Below are positions 1 through 6,315 of a DNA stretch of 19,206 nucleotides, one piece after another. The first letter of the stretch is position 1. The number at the start of each line of letters is the position of its first letter. The position numbers and the translations under genes were made by a program. The notes beneath the pieces were generated by a model. That model did no database searches. It was not told the origin of the DNA and saw only the letters and a program-made list of their open reading frames with translations. The stretch is from an uncultured Blautia sp. (GTDB lineage: Bacteria; Bacillota; Clostridia; Lachnospirales; Lachnospiraceae): NCBI GenBank assembly GCA_934409175.1, contig CAKRVX010000030.1, positions 1 to 19,206 of the forward strand. The letters are read 5' to 3'.

Positions 1-46
1 TCATATTAGCGTTACCTTCTGTAAACATGTAAACCCATTTTGCCAT
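1..46 (-). CDS. ppdK: Pyruvate, phosphate dikinase, N-terminal fragment (cut by window edge)
   Basis: Only the first 15 codons are inside the window. They read MAKWVYMFTEGNANM, which matches the well-conserved start of pyruvate phosphate dikinase (usually MAKWVY-F-EGNA followed by a glycine-rich GGKGANLAEM segment that would lie outside). The enzyme interconverts PEP, AMP and PPi with pyruvate, ATP and Pi in the cytoplasm. The start is fixed by an AGGAGG about 10 nt upstream; the alternative ATG at 53 runs straight into TAA. The upstream neighbour on the same strand is a PPi-type phosphofructokinase, which fits a PPi-linked glycolysis. A terminator and a private promoter separate the two. The identification rests on a short stretch only. 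Confidence 0.85.
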   Translation of the reverse strand, partial: MAKWVYMFTEGNANM

Positions 47-123
47 TTTACATTTTCCTCCTAAATTATTGTTCTTTCACACATAAGTAAATATAAAAAT
101 ATGTTTCTTATACGCACATAGTT

Positions 124-152
124 ATTTTATAGAGTTTCTGTCATTTCGTCAA
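124..152 (-). promoter_or_regulatory. Probable sigma-A promoter of ppdK
   Basis: On the minus strand a -35 TTGACG (152-147) is separated by 17 bp from a -10 TAAAAT (129-124). This predicts a transcript start near 117 and a leader of about 70 nt before the ppdK start at 46. The surrounding 250 bp is very AT-rich and carries no gene. Confidence 0.5.
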
Positions 153-179
153 GGTTATTCTGCTAAAATTAGGTATTTT

Positions 180-200
180 TTTTATGCATTCTGCATAAAA
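180..200. promoter_or_regulatory. Perfect palindrome upstream of the ppdK promoter, candidate operator
   Basis: Nine-base arms TTTTATGCA and TGCATAAAA flank a 3-nt centre (TTC). The site ends about 28 bp upstream of the proposed ppdK -35. There is no T-tract of the terminator kind and little GC in the stem, so a protein-binding site is more likely than a terminator. I do not recognise the regulator. Confidence 0.4.
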
Positions 201-310
201 TGATTTATTTTTTTTTTCTTATAATCGTTACAGTTTTTTATGTCCCATATTACGGTCTTTTCTGCTGTTAATATGGTCTAATTTTTTACATGGTCTTTAT
301 CTTCCAAGAC

Positions 311-356
311 AAAAAGACAGCAAAACAGAGAATATTGTCTGCTTTGCTGTCTTTTT
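311..356 (-). terminator. Rho-independent terminator of the phosphofructokinase gene
   Basis: A perfect 14-bp inverted repeat (311-324 with 343-356, core GACAGC/GCTGTC) encloses an 18-nt loop. Its arms carry an A-run and a U-run. It begins 8 nt after the TAG stop of the phosphofructokinase gene, and on the minus strand the stem ends in TTTTT. It separates that gene from ppdK. Confidence 0.85.
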
Positions 357-364
357 ACCATTTG

Positions 365-1621
365 CTATTTTTTTCTTCCCTTTTTCACATTCAGCACCAG
401 ATGTCTCGGCATACCATTGACCATGATCGGCTGATAATCCCCCTGAATTAACGGTTTAATATAATCAATAAAATCTTTTGTAACATTAGAAGCATCTTTA
501 TTCATCCATTCTCTTGGCACAAGTTTTTCTTCATTTGCAATTCTGTGTACGTCATAAATACCTGTAGCTGCCATATACGGATCATCAGAAACGCGGTCAA
601 TAACTACCATCTTCCCTGTATCGCCTTCGTCCGCTGCCTTTACAGCAGCACCGCCAACCATAAACGCTTCATCAATATCTACTCTGGATGCCATATGTGA
701 AGCACTTCTCTGTAAAGTAGAAAGCTCTACCGCTCTTGTTTTGCAGCCGCATTCTGCTGCCAGGAAATTCGCCAGGTATGTAGCTGTTCCCTGAAGCTGT
801 TTATGTCCAAATGCATCCACATAATCTCCTACATTTCCAAGTTCACATACATATCTTCCATCTTCAAGTTTGATTCCTTCAGAAACGGCAATCACTATGG
901 AGGATTTCTTCTTCAGAAGTTCTTTTACTTTTACAAGGAATCTTTCAATATCAAAAGGAACCTCCGGGAGATAGATCAGATCCGGACCTTCACAGTCTTC
1001 AGATTTCGCCAGCGCCGTAGCTCCTGTAAGCCATCCCGCATTGCGTCCCATAATCTCCATGATCGTAATCATGTTTTTCTTATAAGTAAGACCATGTGCA
1101 TCACGGATTACTTCTTTCGTAGAAGCACCGATATATTTTGCTGCACTTCCAAATCCTGGAGTATGATCTGTCAGCGCCAGATCATTGTCGATGGTTTTCG
1201 GAACACCGAGAAATTTCTGTGTCTGTCCTGTAAGGATTGCATAATCAGACAATTTCTTGATGGTATCCATGGAATCATTTCCACCGATATAGATAAATGC
1301 ATAAATATCCAGCTTATTCAAAATTTCAAAAATTTTCTCATAAATTGCTTTATCCTCATGAATTTCAGGAAGTTTGTAACGGCAGGAACCTAAAAATGCT
1401 GATGGTGTTCTCTTAAGCAGTTCAATATCCAGTTCCGAGTGTATCTGTGTTGACAGATCAATATACTGTTCATCCAGAAGCCCCTGAATTCCATGGAGCA
1501 TTCCATACACTTTATCAAATCCACGCTCAATAGCATTCTTATAAACACCGGCAAGGCTGGAATTAATTACAGCTGTAGGGCCTCCTGATTGTCCAACAAT
1601 GATATTTCTTTTTTTTGCCAT
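365..1621 (-). CDS. pfp: 6-phosphofructokinase, pyrophosphate-dependent type
   Basis: This cytoplasmic glycolytic enzyme phosphorylates fructose 6-phosphate to the 1,6-bisphosphate. The 418-residue protein begins with the nucleotide/PPi loop GQSGGPTAVIN (10-20). It carries GGNDS at 113-117, PKTIDND at 141-147 with the catalytic aspartate D145, and MGRNAGW at 191-197. ATP-dependent enzymes have Gly where D116 stands (GGDGS) and usually PGTIDND. Asp at 116 together with Lys at 142 is the established signature of PPi-dependent enzymes, so PPi is the likely phosphoryl donor. The enzyme would then be reversible. The ATG start is supported by AGGAGG 8 nt upstream. The gene is single, with its own promoter and terminator, and the PPi-forming/consuming PPDK gene lies directly downstream. 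Phosphoryl-donor choice is inferred from motifs. Confidence 0.92.
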   Translation of the reverse strand: MAKKRNIIVGQSGGPTAVINSSLAGVYKNAIERGFDKVYGMLHGIQGLLDEQYIDLSTQIHSELDIELLKRTPSAFLGSCRYKLPEIHEDKAIYEKIFEILNKLDIYAFIYIGGNDSMDTIKKLSDYAILTGQTQKFLGVPKTIDNDLALTDHTPGFGSAAKYIGASTKEVIRDAHGLTYKKNMITIMEIMGRNAGWLTGATALAKSEDCEGPDLIYLPEVPFDIERFLVKVKELLKKKSSIVIAVSEGIKLEDGRYVCELGNVGDYVDAFGHKQLQGTATYLANFLAAECGCKTRAVELSTLQRSASHMASRVDIDEAFMVGGAAVKAADEGDTGKMVVIDRVSDDPYMAATGIYDVHRIANEEKLVPREWMNKDASNVTKDFIDYIKPLIQGDYQPIMVNGMPRHLVLNVKKGRKK

Positions 1622-1639
1622 AGCAATGACCTCCTTGTT

Positions 1640-1669
1640 TTCACTTTATATAGGATTCGTTAAAGTGAA
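1640..1669. promoter_or_regulatory. Inverted repeat at the transcription start of pfp
   Basis: TTCACTTTA (1640-1648) and TAAAGTGAA (1661-1669) form a 9-bp inverted repeat with a 12-nt spacer. It begins inside the proposed -10 element and covers the expected start site, where a repressor would block initiation. It could also form a weak 5' hairpin in the message. No regulator is recognised. Confidence 0.35.
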
Positions 1670-1697
1670 TTGTAACAAATATTTTCATTTAGGTCAA
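1669..1697 (-). promoter_or_regulatory. Probable sigma-A promoter of pfp
   Basis: On the minus strand TTGACC (1697-1692) and TACAAT (1674-1669) are separated by exactly 17 bp. The predicted start near 1662 gives a 40-nt leader that includes the AGGAGG of the phosphofructokinase gene. Confidence 0.65.
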
Positions 1698-1824
1698 TGT
1701 ATAATTGGTGTTTTTACACATAATTATTTGTTTTGAATTTATAATTTGTTTACATTATTTCGTCTATATTACTGATTTTTTGTATATTTTTATGCATTAT
1801 GTCTCTTACGTTATATCGTATAAA

Positions 1825-1871
1825 GCAAAAAAACAGACGCCGGAAATATGTTCTGCCATCCTGCGTCTGTT
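1825..1871 (-). terminator. Rho-independent terminator of the acidic exported protein gene
   Basis: AACAGACGC (1832-1840) pairs with GCGTCTGTT (1863-1871) around a 22-nt loop. On the minus strand the stem is followed by TTTTTTGCTTT. It lies 38 nt after the stop of the acidic protein gene. The stretch from here to the pfp promoter (about 1700-1825) is AT-rich and I see no credible gene in it. Confidence 0.8.
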
Positions 1872-1909
1872 CGTATTTATTTTGTTCAGAATATAACTAT
1901 CTGATCATA

Positions 1910-2869
1910 TTATTCAGCTGAATCCGTTGTATCAGAATCTGTTGCAGAATCTGACGCTGTATCAGATGTACTGTCATCTGCTTTGGTTTCATCTGCTGCG
2001 GCATCATCTTTCTTATCTTTTTCTTCTGTCTTGTCAGCTTTTACAAGAACTGTAATAGATTTGGCATTTCCATCAGCATCCAGAACAATCTTTACTGTAT
2101 CACCTTCTTTAAGGTCTGTAAGTTTGATGGTCTCAGTTTCTGCCTTGGCATCTTTTTCATCTGCTGATGTACTGTCTGTTTCACTGCTGCTGTCAGTGTC
2201 TGTTGAAGTATTATCATCTTTGTCAGCAGTTTCTTCTGTTTTATCAGAATCCGCGCCGTCTGATGATTCGCTGTCTGCATCTTTTGCGTCTTTGGAATCA
2301 TCCTCTTTTTCCTCATCTTTGGCACTGTCGGATTTTTCTTCATCCTTAGCTTCCGGTGCTTTTTCCTTTTCTACTGTAGTAGAATCTGTAACCTTGACAG
2401 TCTGCTCATCGCCTGTCAGATCCAGCATGGAATCTTCTTTGGAAGCATCTGCTGCATCATCCTTGCTGTCTGTGCTGTCCGTTGTTTCACTGTCTGAATC
2501 CTTTTCATCTGAAGAAGCATCGTCTTTGGTATCTGCGGAATCTTTATCTTCAGATGTTGTATCTTTGGCATCATCTTTTGTATCTGAAGTTTCATCTTCT
2601 CCATCCTTGGCATCTGCATCTTTCAGTGTACCAACTTTGATGGTAACGCTGTCATCAGCAACTTTGGAAACTTCGCCATATACAGTTTGTTCTTCCGCTG
2701 TATCAGTATCAGATGCAGCTGCATCATCAGATGAAGAATTATCTATGGAAGCATCTGCTGTCTCTGTTGTTTCTGTTGTTGAATCATCTGCTGCAAAAGC
2801 AACATTTACATTTAAAGAAGTAAGTGTCAACGCTAAACCTAATGCTACTGCTAAATATTTACGTTTCAT
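1910..2869 (-). CDS. Exported, highly acidic low-complexity protein with a split DUF5666-like domain
   Basis: The 319-residue protein opens with a clear Sec signal peptide (Lys/Arg at 2-4, hydrophobic 5-25, predicted cut after AFA at 26). The mature part is overwhelmingly Asp, Ser, Thr, Glu, Lys and Ala. Three short ordered strips stand out: VYGEVSKVADDSVTIKVG at 63-80, LTGDEQTVKVTDSTTV at 151-166, and IKLTDLKEGDTVKIVLDAD then AKSITVLV at 248-276. In order they resemble the beta strands of DUF5666-type small beta domains (G-V-x-x-V, then T-V-x-V-x-D-x-T, then L-K-x-G-D-x-V). Here they are pulled apart by acidic inserts of about 70 and 80 residues. I see no sortase motif, membrane anchor or lipobox, so it is probably secreted or loosely wall-bound. 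Possible roles (cation binding, wall matrix) are guesses. An AAAGGA about 11 nt upstream supports the start. Confidence 0.8.
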   Translation of the reverse strand: MKRKYLAVALGLALTLTSLNVNVAFAADDSTTETTETADASIDNSSSDDAAASDTDTAEEQTVYGEVSKVADDSVTIKVGTLKDADAKDGEDETSDTKDDAKDTTSEDKDSADTKDDASSDEKDSDSETTDSTDSKDDAADASKEDSMLDLTGDEQTVKVTDSTTVEKEKAPEAKDEEKSDSAKDEEKEDDSKDAKDADSESSDGADSDKTEETADKDDNTSTDTDSSSETDSTSADEKDAKAETETIKLTDLKEGDTVKIVLDADGNAKSITVLVKADKTEEKDKKDDAAADETKADDSTSDTASDSATDSDTTDSAE

Positions 2870-2902
2870 TATTAATCAAGTCCTTTCTGTTTTTCGTTGA
2901 TG

Positions 2903-2931
2903 TCTATACAATAGTTCTGAATTGTGTTCAA
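2903..2931 (-). promoter_or_regulatory. Probable promoter of the acidic exported protein gene
   Basis: On the minus strand TTGAAC (2931-2926) and TATAGA (2908-2903) are separated by 17 bp, about 35 nt upstream of the start codon. The -35 overlaps the phased AATTGTG repeats described separately. Confidence 0.5.
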
Positions 2932-2959
2932 ATTGTGATGATTTTCGTAAGAAATTGTG
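2920..2959. repeat. Three helically phased direct repeats AATTGTG
   Basis: AATTGTG occurs at 2920-2926, 2931-2937 and 2953-2959, so start-to-start distances are 11 and 22 bp, one and two DNA turns. The second and third copies extend to AAATTGTGAT. They overlap and lie just upstream of the -35 of the acidic protein gene. In that gene's direction the unit reads CACAATT. Direct repeats with 11-bp phasing are typical of OmpR/PhoP-family response regulators. The regulator itself is not in the window. Confidence 0.45.
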
Positions 2960-3007
2960 ATTTTCCTTTTACAAATCATTATATTTGTAAAGTGTCTCAA
3001 CCTTTGT

Positions 3008-3036
3008 TTGTACTCGTCCGATCAATGTGGTATACT
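3008..3036 (+). promoter_or_regulatory. Probable promoter of the sugar epimerase gene, extended -10
   Basis: TTGTAC (3008-3013), a 17-bp spacer and TATACT (3031-3036), preceded by TGG which makes an extended -10. The leader to the start codon at 3114 is about 70 nt. Confidence 0.65.
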
Positions 3037-3113
3037 TAATTTATATTGTGGGGGAACAAAAGCATTTGAGCCCTTTCAATATTATTCATTATCTTATCAA
3101 GGAGGATTCACCT

Positions 3114-3992
3114 ATGCTTCACACAATTGAAAACGACTATCTGAAAGTATCCGTAGATGATCATGGTGCCGAACTTTGCAGCATTTTTGATAAAGTACAT
3201 AACAGAGAAATAATCTGGCAGGCAGATCCTGCTTACTGGAAACGCCATGCTCCTGTTCTTTTTCCCAATGTAGGACGCCATTTTGAGGATCATTACCGTA
3301 TAGGCGGAAAAGAATATCCATCCAAACAACATGGTTTTGCCAGAGACAGTGAATTTATCTGTGTGGATATGACTGCAGATTCTATCACACATAGACTTAA
3401 ATCTTCTGATACAACAAAAGAAAATTATCCTTATGATTTCGAACTTAAGATCAAACATGTCCTGGAAAAAAATCAGGTCAGTGTATGCTGGGAAATTGTT
3501 AACCACAGCAATGAGCCCATGTATTTCACAATTGGCGGACATCCGGCTTTCAATGTTCCTGCTGTCGGCACCACTGACAGCAAAGAAGATTATCTGCTGA
3601 CATTTGACGGACAGAAATCTCTCACTTATATTCTTCTGGATCCGTCTTCAGGAACTGCACTTCCTGACCAGACGCAGACTCTTGAACTTACAAACGGGAC
3701 TTACAAAATTGATGCCCATATGTTTGATCACGATGCATTAATCTTTGACCATCAGATTGAAAAAGCAGGAATTGCTTTTCCAGATGGAACTCCATACCTT
3801 GAGCTTACCTGCCATCATTTTCCGAATTTCGGCATCTGGTCTGTACCGGGTTCTTCTTTCGTATGTCTGGAGCCGTGGATGGGCAGGTGTGATGACAGTG
3901 GGTTCACAGATGATCTTTCCCAAAAGCCAAATATTAACGTATTAAATGTGGATGAAATCTTTGATGCCTCCTATGAAATAAAAATTTATTAA
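3114..3992 (+). CDS. Aldose 1-epimerase (galactose mutarotase) family protein, LacX-like
   Basis: Members of this family interconvert the alpha and beta anomers of aldoses in the cytoplasm. The start is ATG 3114, preceded by AAGGAGG; the in-frame ATG at 3027 lies at the -10 of the promoter and is excluded. The resulting 292-residue length fits the LacX/YeaD-like branch, which is shorter than classical GalM. Visible family residues are the substrate-binding histidines in KQHGFARD (H73) and GGHPAFNVP (H143), and the catalytic glutamate in CLEPWMGR (E253). The N-terminal VSVDDHGAELCSI strand is typical. It is a lone gene between the acidic protein and the methyltransferase, so its sugar cannot be read from context. 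Only a weak AT-rich structure follows it, so some read-through into the next gene is possible. Confidence 0.88.
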   Translation: MLHTIENDYLKVSVDDHGAELCSIFDKVHNREIIWQADPAYWKRHAPVLFPNVGRHFEDHYRIGGKEYPSKQHGFARDSEFICVDMTADSITHRLKSSDTTKENYPYDFELKIKHVLEKNQVSVCWEIVNHSNEPMYFTIGGHPAFNVPAVGTTDSKEDYLLTFDGQKSLTYILLDPSSGTALPDQTQTLELTNGTYKIDAHMFDHDALIFDHQIEKAGIAFPDGTPYLELTCHHFPNFGIWSVPGSSFVCLEPWMGRCDDSGFTDDLSQKPNINVLNVDEIFDASYEIKIY

Positions 3993-4017
3993 TTTTTTCC
4001 ATTTATTCCCGCAATTG

Positions 4018-4026
4018 TGTTATAAT
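4018..4026 (+). promoter_or_regulatory. Extended -10 promoter element of the homocysteine methyltransferase gene
   Basis: TGT directly precedes a consensus TATAAT (4021-4026). The -35 position holds only a poor match (around TTCCAT at 3997), which is common for extended -10 promoters. The predicted start is near 4033. Confidence 0.6.
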
Positions 4027-4032
4027 GTCTGA

Positions 4033-4146
4033 TAGCATTTGCAGACAAAAGAGACAAATGCCTGCTGTCAACCGGCAGCAGTGTTGCTGTTTCACCAAAA
4101 TAACCTCTGATACAGCAACAACTATACGAAACAGGAGGAAATTCCC
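4033..4146 (+). promoter_or_regulatory. Structured 5' leader of the homocysteine methyltransferase gene
   Basis: This 114-nt leader has three successive inverted repeats: GCATTTG/CAAATGC (4035-4041 with 4055-4061), CTGCTG/CAGCAG (4062-4067 with 4076-4081) and TGTTGCTGT/ACAGCAACA (4082-4090 with 4112-4120, perfect 9 bp). The second and third share related CTG/CAG blocks, so alternative pairings are possible (4063-4068 TGCTGT with 4112-4117 ACAGCA). The AGGAGG lies at 4133-4138, just after the last hairpin. I do not recognise a known SAM, SAH or cobalamin riboswitch core, and there is no U-tract, so any control would act on translation. A regulatory role is inference. Confidence 0.35.
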
Positions 4147-5019
4147 ATGACAAAAGAAGAATTTCAGAAACTGACACAGAATGTTGTATTGCTTGACGGC
4201 GCTACCGGCTCCAATCTTATGGCATCCGGCATGCCGAGGGGAATCTGTACAGAAGCATGGATCATGGACCACAAAGAGATTCTGCAGAATCTTCAGAAAG
4301 CTTATGTGGCTGCAGGAAGCCAGATCGTGTATGCGCCTACTTTCGGAGGCAACCGATACAGTCTCAGCCTTCACGGACTGCAGGATAAACTCTCAGAAAT
4401 GAACCATACGCTTGTAAATATTTCCCGGGAAGCTGTAGGACATAAAGTTTATGTAGCAGGTGATATTACCACAACCGGAAAGATGATGGAACCGGCAGGT
4501 GATCTCACTTATGAAATGGCATACGAAGCATACTGTGAGCAGATCAAAGTTCTTGAAGATGCAGGTGTTGATCTGATCGCTGCGGAAACTATGATCAATA
4601 TCGAGGAAACACTGGCTGCACTGGATGCCGCCGCATCTGTAAGTTCTCTTCCTGTAATGTGTACAATGACCGTAGAAGCTGACGGAAGCATTTTCAGCGG
4701 AGGAAATGCTGTGGAAGCTGCTGTTGCCCTTGAGGGTGCAGGCGCCGTTGCAGTTGGAATCAACTGTTCTGTAGGTCCTGACCAGCTGGTATCCGTTGTC
4801 CGCAATATAAGAGAGAATGTATCCATTCCTGTCATCGCAAAACCAAATGCCGGAATGCCGGTGATTGATGATCAGGGTAACGCTGTATACAGCATGAATG
4901 CAAAGATATTCGCAGAACATATGAAAGTACTGATTGATAATGGAGCCTCTATTGTCGGCGGATGTTGTGGCACAACTCCGGAGTTTATCTGCGAAGTAAA
5001 CCATATCCTCGGCAGATGA
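4147..5019 (+). CDS. Homocysteine S-methyltransferase family protein
   Basis: This cytoplasmic methyltransferase of methionine metabolism transfers a methyl group to homocysteine. The 290 residues cover just the homocysteine/zinc barrel found at the N-terminus of MetH. The N-terminal LLDGATGSNL (16-25) is the family signature. The zinc ligands are C207 in GINCSVGP and C273-C274 in GGCCGTTP. The folate, cobalamin and activation domains of MetH are absent. The methyl donor could therefore be S-methylmethionine or SAM (MmuM-like), or a separate methyl-corrinoid or folate partner encoded elsewhere, as in many Clostridia. Sequence alone does not decide this. The start is supported by AGGAGG 8 nt upstream. 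It has its own promoter and a long structured leader, and ends before a bidirectional terminator. Confidence 0.88.
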   Translation: MTKEEFQKLTQNVVLLDGATGSNLMASGMPRGICTEAWIMDHKEILQNLQKAYVAAGSQIVYAPTFGGNRYSLSLHGLQDKLSEMNHTLVNISREAVGHKVYVAGDITTTGKMMEPAGDLTYEMAYEAYCEQIKVLEDAGVDLIAAETMINIEETLAALDAAASVSSLPVMCTMTVEADGSIFSGGNAVEAAVALEGAGAVAVGINCSVGPDQLVSVVRNIRENVSIPVIAKPNAGMPVIDDQGNAVYSMNAKIFAEHMKVLIDNGASIVGGCCGTTPEFICEVNHILGR

Positions 5020-5086
5020 TATTCCTCTCATATTCTTTACTGGGCGTTCCCTTTTCAGAGGGATGCTGACATATTTTATATGTGAA

Positions 5087-5148
5087 ACAAAAAGCACAGA
5101 GAAAAGGATCTTCTTAATTTTCCTTCTCTCTGTGCTTTTATTTTTTTA
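5087..5148. terminator. Bidirectional terminator between the methyltransferase gene and the ten-gene operon
   Basis: AAAGCACAGAGA (5091-5102) pairs perfectly with TCTCTGTGCTTT (5127-5138), and the stem may extend with AAGGA/TCCTT inside. Plus-strand transcripts meet TTTTATTTTTTTAATTTT after the stem; minus-strand transcripts meet TTTTTGTTTC. It serves the plus-strand methyltransferase and the DUF362 end of the minus-strand operon. Nothing else is evident between 5020 and 5159 except a short TCCCT/AGGGA stem near 5048-5063. Confidence 0.88.
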
Positions 5149-5159
5149 ATTTTATTCTG

Positions 5160-6293
5160 TTATTTCACTTTGATAGCCTTTTTCGGACACATCTCCTGAC
5201 AGCAGAAGCAACGGATACATTTCCTGTAATCATATACCGGGGGCTTTTCCCTACCATTTCTGAAATTTAATGCCTTTCCCGGCACCGGACAACTCTGTAC
5301 ACAGATTCCACATCGTACACATTTCTCCAGATCAATATAAGGCTTTTTCTGAAAAATTTTCAGTGCTCCTGCCATTCTGGTCCAGATATTTTTACGTACT
5401 TCTGTGCGATCCACATTAAAATCCGGATTTCCATACCGTCTGACAGCCTCATCCATGGAAATCTCCCCTTCCGGTGTCACCAGAGAAATCTTTTCTTCCT
5501 TCCATGTTCCAAGCCCCATCTTTTCTCCATGATAATTAGTTGGTACAAGCTCCGGTTTCAGATAAATCAGACGCGCAAATACGCTGTCCAAAGCAACCGG
5601 ATCTGCAGACATAAGAATTACATTCATGGCTGTAGGATCTCCAGAACCTGGTCCGTTTCCCTCCATAGCCACAATTCCATCCATCACATAGAGCTTCGGT
5701 GCTACACATTTATTCAGGTCAATTAACATTCTGGCAAAACTGTCTGCACTTGGATACTGGGTATGCCCTTTTGCTTTATGAAATCCATAGACAAAACCAT
5801 AACTGTTCTTCACAGCTCCTGTAATGCGTTCCAGTGCATGAGTCTTCATCTTACTTAAGGAGACCACGCAGTCCTGCTCCACCAGTTCCTTCGGGAGGAT
5901 AAATTCCTTTGCCTGGATTCCCTGTGGATATTCTACCTTTACACCTTCTGAATAATCAATGGCAGAAATGTGATATTTCTCCAGATATGTCTCCATACCG
6001 GTCCCTCTGATCACAGCTTTTGTAGTTCCGTGGCCGCAGGAATCCGCCAGAACAATATTCTCATAACCAGCTTCTTTGAGTATCCTGGCAAAAACTCCTA
6101 CGATCGTCGGATGAGTGATTACCGCCTTTTCTACCTCTGCTTTTTTCAAAAGATTGGGCTTTAAAAGAATCTTTTTTTCTTTTGGAATCAAATGCTCCAC
6201 TCCCCCAAGAAAATCCAGTCCCTCTTTGAGCAGAGTATAGATTTTTTCCTCATTGTATTCACTGCAAGGCAGCAGAACCACTTTACTTTTCAT
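5160..6293 (-). CDS. DUF362 domain protein with C-terminal 2x[4Fe-4S] ferredoxin domain
   Basis: The 377-residue protein has an N-terminal DUF362 domain with the signature DGIVAMEGNGPGSGDP (205-220) and LLKPNLL near 43-49. It ends in a bacterial ferredoxin domain. Two complete cysteine sets are visible: C325, C328, C331, C335 before P336, and C359, C362, C365, C369 before P370. An additional C364 sits inside the second set. The protein is presumably a cytoplasmic electron-transfer or redox protein; DUF362 has no agreed general function and I do not assign a reaction. It is the last gene of the minus-strand operon, starting 22 nt after the enzyme I stop with AGGAG upstream. Co-transcription with transport and amidohydrolase genes suggests a reductive or redox step linked to the imported substrate, but this is a guess. 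Confidence 0.85.
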   Translation of the reverse strand: MKSKVVLLPCSEYNEEKIYTLLKEGLDFLGGVEHLIPKEKKILLKPNLLKKAEVEKAVITHPTIVGVFARILKEAGYENIVLADSCGHGTTKAVIRGTGMETYLEKYHISAIDYSEGVKVEYPQGIQAKEFILPKELVEQDCVVSLSKMKTHALERITGAVKNSYGFVYGFHKAKGHTQYPSADSFARMLIDLNKCVAPKLYVMDGIVAMEGNGPGSGDPTAMNVILMSADPVALDSVFARLIYLKPELVPTNYHGEKMGLGTWKEEKISLVTPEGEISMDEAVRRYGNPDFNVDRTEVRKNIWTRMAGALKIFQKKPYIDLEKCVRCGICVQSCPVPGKALNFRNGREKPPVYDYRKCIRCFCCQEMCPKKAIKVK

Positions 6294-6315
6294 AAGATAC
6301 TCCTGATCTTTTATT

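Noticed and set aside
803..1393. A 196-codon plus-strand frame
   Set aside because: It is opposite the conserved phosphofructokinase, with no ribosome site or family signature.
1705..1896. A 63-codon hydrophobic plus-strand frame in an intergenic region
   Set aside because: It runs through the terminator of the neighbouring gene, lacks a ribosome site and reflects AT-rich sequence (Phe, Ile, Tyr).
2092..2619. Possible tandem DNA repeats in the acidic protein gene
   Set aside because: The sequence is compositionally repetitive (TCT/TCA/GAT-type triplets), but I could not find a regular repeat unit, so no repeat feature is claimed.
1983..2900. A 305-codon open frame on the plus strand, rich in Ser and Val
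   Set aside because: It is the antisense shadow of the acidic exported protein. Repetitive Asp/Ser/Thr/Glu/Lys codons keep the opposite frame open. The minus frame has a signal peptide, promoter, ribosome site and terminator; the plus frame has none.
3027..3113. Longer N-terminus for the sugar epimerase from the ATG at 3027
   Set aside because: That ATG overlaps the extended -10 promoter and has no ribosome site. ATG 3114 has AAGGAGG and begins the family homology.
3977..4000. Possible terminator after the epimerase gene
   Set aside because: The AATAAA/TTTATT stem is short and has no GC pairs, so I do not call a terminator although a T-run follows.
4393..5097. A 234-codon minus-strand frame
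   Set aside because: It is antisense to the homocysteine methyltransferase and crosses its stop. No recognisable domain and biased composition.
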